Shown: positions 23,346-32,842 of the stretch, piece by piece | How the letters are laid out: each line of letters starts with the position of its first letter | Position numbering within the stretch: position 1 is the stretch's first letter | Assembly: GCA_963556145.1 (NCBI GenBank) | Contig: OY744472.1 | Coordinates: 4,340,001-4,404,000 of the forward strand | Direction: 5' to 3' | Length of the DNA: 64,000 nucleotides | DNA from: Hygrocybe punicea | Lineage: Eukaryota > Basidiomycota > Agaricomycetes > Agaricales > Hygrophoraceae | Position numbers and translations under genes: made by a program | Notes under the pieces: model-generated | Databases searched by the model: none | Seen by the model: the letters and a program-made list of their open reading frames with translations, nothing else | What the model was told of the DNA's origin: nothing

Positions 23346-24361
23346 GAAAATGGAGGGGAAAATGAATATCCATGAAAAAGATCTGAAATGTCCTACATAT
23401 CTCTGAAAGGACAAGGGGATGCATAAATAAGGTAAGTCCAAAGTCGGGAATCAAGTCCGATCAGATCTGTCTCCTAGAATTGGAACTCCAGGGATTTGTG
23501 AGCCTAACAGATTTGGTCTGAAAGCGGCCGTCACAAAGTGGCATGTGTCAGGTTACATCAGTCACGTCGGGTCACATCATGTCATGTCACGTTGGGTTAT
23601 GTCAGGTTATGTCGGGTTCGAATGTGAGTTGAATGGAGGCATCGGGTTCGTCTGGATTCATGATGTATCAACAATACGGACTCAGGGGGATATCGACCCT
23701 CTACAGCGGAGAAATGCAAGATGTGATGTTGCAATGCAGTGATAAACAAGGATCGGAAGGCTTAGCTGGGTATCCTAGATGACAGTGCAATACGTGGTGC
23801 TGACGCAACAAGATGAAGATTCTGCGCTACGATTTAAATCATGATAGCGGAGAGTACGCAAACACAAATTGAGTGAGGATGATTGGTTCTTTGAGAACTA
23901 AAATGCAAACTAGTAGAGAGGGGAGAACTGGGTTCTTCGTTCCTTTTTCTACTACAGGACATTCTTTATATATTAAAGGGATAGGGGTTTAAGGTGGATG
24001 AGTGAAATAGAAATGCGGTGAGATATCGCATGAAAGTGATGAAACGGCAATGGAATAGCGAAGGATTTGAAATAAAGGCGAATATCATATGAAAGTTGGC
24101 AAAAGGAAGAGAATAAACCAGATGAATTACATTTCTGGTATCGGACTCAGCGTCTGAATGTGTAGGACATGTTTACAGCCATTTGCGAAACCTATGGCGC
24201 ATGTGAGAATTTCCTTTTTTTGAAAAATAAAATACATGGGGGGTAAATTGGCTATAGTGCAGTCAATATCAGTTGGATTACTTAGATATCTATAGCAGTG
24301 TATTCTCCTGGGCTGCCTGCAGGTGCCCATCTCTTTAGAATTTTTGGATTCGTTATTTTTA
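23346..24361. other. Intergenic, short tandem runs, no gene
   Basis: Contains a degenerate GTCAGGTTAYGTCGGGT run (about 23,548-23,620). Otherwise moderately AT-rich sequence without supported ORFs up to the left end of element 2. Confidence 0.4.
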
Positions 24362-24949
24362 CATCTGACCAAACTTGGTATCTGGTTGACAGTCTCTTAT
24401 CCCAATGGCCATTGAGCTCACTCCTATGCCTCGTAAAGCTCCCCTTGTGCCTGCCTGGCACTTATATTCTCAGGATCTCAAGTGTGCTGTAATCCATCAA
24501 GCTTACACTCTTGGTAGCAGCTCCACAGCTATTGCTATTTCACTCAACATGCCACTTCAAGCTGTTCAACAAGTGCAGAAGCTCTGGGGTGAAATTGGTG
24601 AGGTGTGCAGAGATAGACAGTGGTTGGTGAGAGTGCCCCTGATGACCCCAGATCACATTGATGTCAGCTAAATGTTCACTCCTTGATAAATACTAATGAG
24701 TATCCAGTTCTTGCCTGCATTGCTTGAACACAGCCCGGACATCTTTCTCGATGAAGTTCAAGAACAATTGCTCAATTTGCATAACCGCAATATCTCCTTG
24801 GCAACTATTTGGTGTACATTGAAGCGGCTTGGCATTAGTTCTAAAAAGGTGAAACTTTCTCCCTCACATCGTACTGTGTTGTAATCCGACTACTTCCCAG
24901 CTCTCTAAGGTTGCTTCTGAGCAGTGTGAACAAGCTTGCTGCAAGTTTG

Positions 24950-27900
24950 CAGTACTTTTCACTCTACCACAACTTCCCCTGGAGTCCCTGGGGACTCCCT
25001 GGGGACCGGGTTGGAAGGGGGACTCCTGGGGACTAAAGGGGGACTAAAGGGGGACTCCCTGGGGAATTGACAAGAATTAGGCTGATTTGCCTTTATTTAG
25101 TTTTGGGGGACAGAGAGTCCCCCAGCAGTCCCCCTTCATTCCCCCAAAAATTCGGGATTTTTTGACATTTTGGCCTTTATCTCAATAAACATTATAGCTA
25201 TTAAAATTCTGAGTGTACCCTTCAAAACAAACTGTAATGCTGCTTCATGTCAGTTGTTAATCTCAACTATTCCCCAGGGAGTCCCCTCTCACTCCCCAGG
25301 GAGTCCCCCTTCATTCCCCCAAAAACTTGGGATTTTTCGACTTTTTTGCCTTTATCTCAGTAACCATTATAGATATTAAATTGCCGACCATACACTTCAA
25401 TTCACAGATTGAGATTGCTTCTGCTTGACATTGAATCTAAGCTGTTCCCAGCAACTCCCCATTATTCCTCTTCTGTAACTTAGAATTTAGTAATATTTCT
25501 ACTGTGATCTTTATGGTCTTTGAAATGTTTATATTCACAATCAAACCCTGTATGTTAGACTCTCCCACTCATTCCTCAGGCTCAACAAGTCTCCAGGGGT
25601 ATTCAAACTCCAAGGAGCCCTCAAGGAGTTTGATTAGTACACCATTGCCTAATACACCTTTTTTTCATTGTCTTGATGAATAATAAAGAACAATTTACCA
25701 TATGCTTGAATCCTAATCTACACTTGGATAGTTTCATACCTATTCCCTAGGGACTCCTTGCAAACTTGAGCTGGGAGTTGGAATAAAGGAGCAAGTTGAG
25801 AGGGGAGGATTAAGAGGTGTTCAGTTTCAACTGAGTGCTGAGTGATAATGGAGGGGGTGGAGAATTTGAGTCTAGATGAACAGAAGGCTTCAAGCTGTAA
25901 GTTGAGAAAGTAGTTAGTTATAAGATTCATTGTGAGAGTTTCAACTTTGGCTTATATCTCAATCAATATTATATATGTGACACTATCAAGTTAATTCTTT
26001 TTGGAAGCTATTTTTTAGCCGTGGTAAATTAAAAATTAGTAAAGCTACAAAGAAATTATGATTGATGCAAACTGAATAGAAACATATGCTCAAATACTTT
26101 CAGAGTCAGCAATTCTATTTGACTTTGCACAAGGGCTAAAACACAGCTTACTGTTCACAAGCCTAAACTCCATTCAGTTATGAATATCAGAACTCATTTC
26201 AGTATTTAAGGCTCTCTTAATAGTCAATCATGTAACACTATGTTGATGGTTGATGGGCAGATTGTTGAACTTGGGTTGCATCTTGAACAGCCAAATAAAC
26301 ATCCTTGCAAACAAGTGTTGGTACTGTTTGATTCTGATTCTGTCTAACCTAGATGATAACTAGTAATAATATCAGCTGCAATTGGGTAATGATACTGATG
26401 TCCTTGAGTCATGACTCCATTTTCTTCCAATATTTCAAATGCTTATTCAGTAACTGATTATCTGGCTGTACTGGACTTTTATTGGAAGCAGTAGCAATTG
26501 AATACAAAGATTCTTGAACAAATGTATGTCAGATCTATCAACAAGAACTATTGCTGGAATTTCCTTTTTGATTTTCCTGCAAACTATTTTGCCAAAACTT
26601 AGAGTCTGTCAAAGCTGATACATGAAAACTATACATTCCCATAAGCACTTCAACAATATGGATCCACCAAGCCAATCCAACTTCAGGTTTGAGATACTTT
26701 GGTAAGTCTAGATATTGTCTGGTGATGTCATGTTGTTCTTTCTGACCCAACAAAGATATGGTCTATAAAATTTCTATCTTTCTTCTATTGGATTGGGATG
26801 AGTGGTGTGAAGCTTGGATGCTGGAAGTTGCTGACGTTGTGGGAAATGTCAGAGTGGTGTACAAACCTTCACATACACAGTACTTTTCTCTATGCATTTG
26901 CCTTAGAGCCCATGGGAGGACAAACATGAACTTAATCACCATAGATTGGAATCTTCATAAAATCCTATATCTTCCAAAAGCATCATACACATACATTGTT
27001 AACACATTACAATTTTTGAATTTGGGAATCCTCAAATCCTTTAACCATATGGAGTAATGCTGGTACTCCAGATGGTAATCTCGGTACTCCATCAGGTTAA
27101 ATACTTTGTAGACTCTCAAATTCAAAATTAGTAATGTATTAGTAATGTATTTGTACAATGTTCAAATCTTATTTTGCACACTGTGTTAGCATTCTGCACA
27201 GGATCTGAGCAGAATGTGATCTGAATGATTTCTCAATTTATGGTATAATTATTAGGCTTTTACTTGGAATCTGACAGGAATTTGCCTGAATTTTTATAAA
27301 TTGTTTGATATTTAAAAATCATTAATACTCAAAATTTAAATTATATTACTTCTTAATTCATTAATTACTACACGCAGGGGGAAGGAGTGAGGTAGGGAAA
27401 CAGAGAGGGAGAAGGGGGGGAAGGGGGAAGGAGAGGGGTAAATGAGATGGGGGATGGCGGAGAGGAGGCGGGAGGTGGCCATGGTTTTGGGGGGTGGCCG
27501 TGTCTTCATCATCATCCTTCGTCGTTCTCGTTCTCGTGGACCTCATCCCGGTCACTGGCATGGGCCGGGTACAACCATGGGTATAGCTAGAATGTCGTTA
27601 GTAAAACATCAATGAAAGATTTATAAAAAAACTCACCGACCACCCTCCACTGTGTCCGGTGCTTGGGCGCGTCGCTGTTCGTCGCTGCTGTTGCCGCTGG
27701 TATCCGTTGCCGGCTGTTGTGGCTGCTGTGGTCGCCATTGCTGTTTGCCACCGTCGCTGCAGCCGCTATCACCGGTGCAGCCGTTGCAGCCGCATTGCTG
27801 CTGCTGCTGTTGCCGCCGTGGTCATTGCTGCTGTTGCGCTGGGCGTTCCCGTTGGGATCCGGCCTCCATCCCTTGGCATTCCAGCTCGGGTGCAGGGCGT

Positions 27901-28976
27901 TTGGAGGCGGGGGGTCCTCATTTGGTGTTGGTGTTGACGTAGACTGTAGTACAAGGTTAGAAGAAAATAATAAAACAAACAAGAATTCATACCTGGGCAA
28001 CGGGGGTGGGCGCTCCACCATCCCACTCCGTCCGTTTGACTGGCCCCATCGTTCCCGTCTCCTCCTCGTTTGTTCGCATCGCGGTCATATGGGGGTCGTT
28101 GCTGGCCATTTGGGGTCCCTTGCCGTCTACGCCGCTTTCGGCCGCGTCTTCTTCATTGTGGATGTTGAGGGCGTGGGCGTGGGCGTTGTGGGTAATAGTC
28201 AGTAATACAATATAAAAACATAAAAAACAAAAACATCAATAATAAAAAAACATACTGATGCGGGGTACACCACCACCCCCTCCGTAGCCGCCTGTGTTCG
28301 TCCGGGTCTTGAAGTTGCTGTTGCTGTTGCTGTTGGTGCTGTTCCCGTTCCCGCTCCCGCTCCCGTTCCCATTCCCATTCCCATTCCTGTTCCTGTTCCT
28401 GTTCCCGTTCCCGTTCCCGTTCCCGTTCCCGTTCCCGTTCCCGTTCCTGTTCTCGTTCCTGTTCCCCCGGTCTCGGTCCCGTTTGCGTTCCCGTTCTGGC
28501 GTGGGCGTGGGCATGCTTCGTGAAGTTGGCGGGCGTCGAGTGGCGTTGGGGTGTTGGTTAGGCGTGTTTGCACATTCGCGCCTTTGTTGATGATCATGTG
28601 ACGCGTTTGTTTACGCGTTTGTGTCCAAAACTGGTCCATGCACCAAATAAATGTATATAAACCACATATTTTCAACTATCTACTTCAGGGCATCCCCCAC
28701 TATATTACATAATAAATATTAGTTAATTACATAAAACCCTTTCATAAATAATTGTAATAAATAATTAACAAAAAAAGCGGACCATTCCCTAGGGATTCCC
28801 TGGGGACTCCTGGGGGAATGAGTCCCTGGGGACTGAAGGGGGAATCTTCTGTTTTGGTGTGACTTGGCTGGTGACCAAGTCCCCCTTCAGTGAAGTTCAG
28901 TCCCCCTTCAGTCCCCCTTTTCCCCGGGGAGTCCCCAGGGACTCCAGGGGAAGTTGTGGTAAAGTGTAAAGACCTC
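24950..28976 (-). mobile_element. hAT-type element D, 4.0 kb, no transposase seen
   Basis: Flanked by a perfect 8-bp duplication CAAGTTTG (24942-24949, 28977-28984). Imperfect inverted ends (CAGTACTTTTCACTCTACCA versus GAGGTCTTTACACTTTACCA) lead into strongly matching CACAACTTCCCCTGGAGTCC. Dense CCCTGGGGACT subterminal repeats extend to 25,330 and back from 28,780. 25.4-27.3 kb is AT-rich with no gene. 27.36-28.68 kb is GC-rich and carries low-complexity exon-like blocks on the minus strand, including the family junction GGTGGAGCGCCCAC...CAG/GTATGA (about 27,989-28,018). Confidence 0.78.
28335..28462. repeat. Hexanucleotide microsatellite (CCCGTT)n
   Basis: About 20 imperfect hexamers alternating CCCGTT, CCCATT and CCTGTT. 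On the minus strand this would code an alternating Asn/Gly/Arg/Thr chain. It lies in the variable exon part of hAT D. Confidence 0.85.
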
Positions 28977-29763
28977 CAAGTTTGTGCTGCAAATTGGCCA
29001 TGAACCTGTTGGATGGCTCGTCTGTGCTGATGAAAGTGCTGTCAACATCTTGACATCATATCGTGACAATGGATGGGCATACACTAGAGTTCGGGCCAGA
29101 AAGAGATGTAATTTTGTTCAAAGCATGCGGTATGTTCATTCTGCTGCTTGTCAAACTGTTCTGACATTTCTAATAACTAGATACTCTCTGTTACCTGCGC
29201 TCACCATCAACGGCATCATCTATAGCCACATAAAACTTGGTAGATACAAGGGAGACGACTTTTTGGAATGGCTGGAAGGTCTGTTACTCATTATGAACCC
29301 ATACCCTGGTCCCAACAGTGTCCTCATTCTTGACAACTGCTGGGTTCACCATGTCCCTGGTGTGGAGGACATGTGTGCTGCAAGGCAAGCATCACTACAA
29401 CTTATGTTTCACCTAGCTAATCACACATCTGCCAGGGGTGTTTGACTTGTGTCCTATCCTCCTGACATGAACCCAATCAAAGAGTCTTTCTCATTTGTCA
29501 AGCAGTACATTCATCGTCCTGGCTTACAGTTTTGCCATGCCATTGAATAACTTGAATTTGGTAACCTGGCCGATCTGTACCTGTTTCTTTATGCCACATT
29601 AGAAGCCATCACTGCCAGCAAGTGTAGATCATGGTTCCATCATTCCAGTTATATCTAGCTATTGTTCTGTAGTTCCTATGTACCTTGTACCCCTGGTTCC
29701 TCAATAAATTCCCACAGGCCGGTTTGACAAACATATTGTATTCTATGCTAAGTCCAAAAGTAT

Positions 29764-31273
29764 CTAATCCAGGCATCTCCGCTTCCCATTTGTACTGTCA
29801 ACACATTTTTGTTCTACCCTAATCTCATTCAGCAAAAATAAAGTATTTCCTGATGTCATTTTGAAGTCGGTTACAAGTTCCTGGCTACTGATTGGTAAGA
29901 TGTTGTCAATGTTGTAGAAATTGGCATCAGTGAATGCATTGATATATCGGGTAAGTAAACAATGAGGGTGTTGCACATCGAGAGCCTGAAGGAATGTTGA
30001 TATCGCTGGGTGAATGCTTGGTGCAGCACCTTCAGGTGGATCACTGGAGGGCAAGTTGTCAGGCATTGTCATTGTGGATGGTACAACTTTTGCTGAAGAT
30101 GCTGGTGTCCCACTTGTCCCACTCCAAGCATTTGCCATCATGAATGGCCAAGCCCAAGGAGGCAGGCACATTTCATTTGAAGGCGTTGGTGGTGAAGGAT
30201 GAGAATCAATGCTCGATTTGTGACCAGTATGACCTGAGAAATCTGCAAAGAGTTCACTCTTTGGAGGGCTATGTAGCATGACACCGTGTGTGCTGGAAGC
30301 CTATGGTGATCAGAGCCAATGAGAAGACAAGGATCAAGAGAATACTTACCAGAGCAACTGCCCAGCCCCATCATTGTCTAAATGTAATGGCAACATGGAT
30401 GCCATGTTGATTGATCTTGCAGAACTTGCAGGGTCCACATTTTTGACATTCAGAGAGCTTCTTGTCGAGCTGGGCCATACACATCTTCTCCCATTCTGTA
30501 ATCCCACTGTCTTCTTGCACATCACTTAGATCATTGTTATTGAGGTCAAGTAAAATAGGCTGTGCTTTTCTCCCCTTGCCAGTGGTCGTGCTGGTTGTTT
30601 TGCTGCAAGCACGTAAGGAAGCCAGATACTAGGCCACACAGCATTAGTAACCAAAGCAATACATTGTAGATCTATACCTATTCAGGAACAATGATTGAGA
30701 CAGAGACAGGTGCAGCTTTTGCAGCTTTAGACTTCTTCGCATGTGTGCCAATGACATCCTCAATTAAACCCGACCAGTCATCCTCCAAGGCCAAAGTTAT
30801 AGCCAAAGATTTGATGGTTGCTGTTGAGAGCTTGTATGAAATTGTTGGCTTGCATGCCAGCGAGAGGCATCCAAGAGCTTCATATATAATCTCCAAAGCA
30901 TCCACTAGGCTATCAGTCACAGACATATTGTAACACTGAGCACCCAAGTCAATCAGAATGAGAACGAAGAACTCTGAAAACATAGCATTATCAGTTTTCA
31001 TGGAGGACTCAGATGTGGGGACTCACTTAGCACCTCAGCTGGCTTGTTTTCTTCCTTGAGATCAGGAGAAGTGGCATTCTTCGAAGGCCATCCACACTTT
31101 CTGGTGAAAGCAGGTGGTAACTGCGATGTGACACTAGCATCGGATAAGTCATTAGCATCATCTTGGGGTGATTCGGCAGGTGAGTCAGTAGCATCAATAG
31201 TTGCTGTCTTAGCAGCTGAGATTTTTGGTTTGGCAACCTTGTGCTTTGCCTTTGCCTTGGGCATAGTGGTCAT
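29764..31273 (-). pseudogene. Accessory gene of two-gene element 2 (zinc-binding / SAM-like protein)
   Basis: Starts MTTMPKAKAKHKVAKPK with Lys/Ala and acidic stretches. An intron with a GTGAGT donor and TTTTCAG acceptor (about 30,974-31,026) leads to LVDALEIIYEALGCLSLACK and DDWSGLIEDVIGTH. Another intron (30,628-30,677) leads to YLASLRACSK, then the metal-site-like CQKCGPCKFCKINQHGIHV and GWAVAL, a GTAAGT intron (30,268-30,349), a Ser/Pro/Gly-rich linker and a C-terminal SAM-like helical domain (HPAISTFLQALDVQ, ELVTDFKMTSGNTLFLLNEI). The order matches the accessory gene of element 1: basic N-terminus, helical region, Cys/His cluster, linker, SAM-like end. In-frame TAG before the second intron and TGA before GWAVAL suggest recent inactivation. 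It converges with the transposase, about 105 bp apart. Confidence 0.72.
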
Positions 31274-31349
31274 GACAACAGTGCCGGATACTGAGTTTGG
31301 TCAGATGATCAGGCTTCCATTCATTCTGGGTGTTCACATCTCACTTCCA

Positions 31350-32405
31350 TTGTTTAGATCTTCAAAAATGCTACAGAATACTTCTCATGGTCAACTCCAA
31401 GTCTTCCAATGGTGATTCCAGTAATGGACATCATCAATGAATGACTTGATGACAACTCACACAATGAAGACCTCAGCCTAAGCATTTGACATGCCATCAA
31501 ACTTGGAAAGAAGGTTCTCAACAAATACTATTCAAAGACTGATCTGTCAAAAGCTTACCACTGGAGTGGTCCCGAGGGACCTCTCAGGATCGGGGACGGA
31601 ATCGCATGGAATGGTCAAAGGTGGATGGGATAGATGTCTGTCTACTACATCCAGAACTGGCTACTGACTAAGGTCCAGGTCATGTGATGTGACAGGCACC
31701 ACTACTACACCGCATTGCTATGGTGCTGTATCCTACCCACAAGCTTGCCTACTTCAAGAAGACTGGTTGGGAGAAAGCCTGGATTAAGACTGCAGAAATT
31801 GGTCTGCGAGGAGTTCCAAGATCACTACACAGTACCTGAAGACAATGATGAAGACACACTAGTCAATATTGATGCACTGGCGTCGTCCAAAAAGGTACAG
31901 TTGCTATCGTTTACCTAGAATCCACTGGCAGTTGCACAGCCCTCCTGAAATATGTTTGGCACCCTCATCAACACCCAACCAATGACCAGCGGCAATGACG
32001 ACGAGATCACAACATACTTGCAGGTGAAGGCTGAGCAAGTTGACAATCCAATTTTATGGTGGATTGCCCAATGTGGGGCATACCCCTGTCTTTCCAGGAT
32101 GGCTCTAGATTATCTCACAAGCCCTGGTATCTCCTTCCTTTGTGTGCTCTGCATCATTACTGATGCACTGGATAGCCACTTTCATTGATATTGAGCAGCT
32201 TTTTAGCTGAGGAAGGATTCTTCTGCCCCATCTTCACAACGGACTATCTGCACAGTAAATTTGGGCACTCTTATGTTTGGGTGACTGGAGCAGGCTTGGA
32301 TTAGTAGACGACAATGATGTGCACTTCATCACTGCGAAGGAAGAGGTTGATAATGATGACGATAAGCTTTCCTTCATTGGTGTAATTGACACATCCATTT
32401 TGTAG
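31350..32405 (+). pseudogene. hAT transposase C-terminal remnant with repeated CGA-to-TGA type stops
   Basis: Reads ATEYFSWSTPSLPMVIPVMD, KLGKKVLNKYYSKTDLSKAY, (solo LTR), IAMVLYPTHKLAYFKKTGWE, then DEITTYLQVKAEQVDNPILW and YPCLSRMALDYLTSPG, the typical hAT dimerisation region near the C-terminus. In-frame stops lie at 31,442-31,444, 31,487-31,489 and 32,208-32,210 plus one TAA near 32,254. Several sit where hAT proteins carry Arg (SI-stop-HAI, FS-stop-GR). The N-terminal half is absent; element 2 lies immediately upstream. This is the only hAT transposase coding sequence recognised in the window. Confidence 0.78.
31562..31709. mobile_element. Solo LTR inside the hAT transposase remnant
   Basis: 148 bp, TGGAGTGG...CTACTACA, clearly related to the LTRs at 19,850 and 32,653. 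Flanks CCAC and CCGC match at 3 of 4 positions, in keeping with a 4-bp duplication. Removal rejoins SKAYH to IAMVLYP. It is more diverged than the LARD LTRs. Confidence 0.75.
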
Positions 32406-32429
32406 TCCCTTTTCCACCATTCCCACATC

Positions 32430-32640
32430 CCCATCTCCATTGAAAACCCTTGTGTACCTGTACATACTCGCATGTACCCATACATACCCACCCAAACCTG
32501 TGTGAGACTCATACCTGCAACTGAAAATCCGTACCCACTGCAGGTTTGGGTAAGAGTCCATATATGGCAAATCACGGGTATACCTGTGACCTGCACTAGA
32601 GATTGGGTTGCACGGTTAAGGTATAGCAAAGATGTCGAAG
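32430..32640. repeat. Short hAT-type repeat fragment (GGGTAC-like)
   Basis: CCTGTACATACTCGCATGTACCC, TACCCACTGCAGGTTTGGG and CACGGGTATACCTGTGACC resemble the subterminal repeats of hAT elements B and C. Ends and target duplication were not resolved. Confidence 0.45.
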
Positions 32641-32652
32641 CAATGTGAGCGT

Positions 32653-32808
32653 TGGAGTGGTACTGAGGACGCTCAAGGGATCACAACGGAATTGGGGTCA
32701 GGATGGGGTGATGGAATAGGACCAGTCTCACTACAACAGGAAATGACTACATAAGGAGATCCAACCGTGGGACCTGGGTCACATGATGGCCCAGGTACAA
32801 CTACTACA
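32653..32808 (-). repeat. 3' LTR of the truncated Ty3-type element
   Basis: 156 bp with TGGAGTGG start and CTACTACA end as written on the plus strand. The CCAACCGTGGGACCTGGGTC block matches TCAAACCGTGGGAACCCAGTC of the LARD LTR. Confidence 0.78.
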
Positions 32809-32842
32809 CATACCCCCCTCCTCCTTAGCAATGTCCTCTTTG

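Larger units (their letters stand above)
24405..29658 (+). pseudogene. Transposase of two-gene element 2 (DDE_3), interrupted
   Basis: The first part (24,405-24,949) has an HTH-like region (WHLYSQDLKCAVIHQAYTLG, NMPLQAVQQVQKLW) and FLPALLEHSPDIFLDEVQEQ. The second part (28,977-29,658) has GWLVCADESAVN (first catalytic Asp), RDNGWAYTRVRARKRC, NPYPGPNSVLILDNCWVHH (second Asp) and PPDMNPIKESFSFVKQYIHR (third acidic site). Removing 24,950-28,976 with one CAAGTTTG copy joins ACCKF to VLQIGHEP in frame. Separate damage: a frame change near 24,885 and stops after ARGV (29,445) and HAIE. The central HTH-to-DDE linker is present but degraded. Confidence 0.82.
24362..31307. mobile_element. Two-gene Tc1/mariner-superfamily element 2, with nested hAT D
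   Basis: A 24-bp inverted repeat bounds the unit: CATCTGACCAAACTTGGTAT at 24,362 and, inverted, CATCTGACCAAACTCAGTAT at 31,307 (21 of 24 positions match). TA precedes the left end; the right flank reads AT, so the duplication is not clean. As in element 1, a transposase gene and an accessory gene converge: transposase rightward (24,405-29,658), accessory leftward (31,273-29,764). The hAT D insertion accounts for 4.0 kb; without it the element is about 2.9 kb. The outer ends are less certain than in element 1. Confidence 0.7.

Noticed and set aside
27587..28675. Ala/Ser-, Cys- and Asn/Gly-rich ORFs on both strands
   Set aside because: Simple-sequence DNA keeps all frames open; only the splice junction shared with other hAT elements is considered informative.
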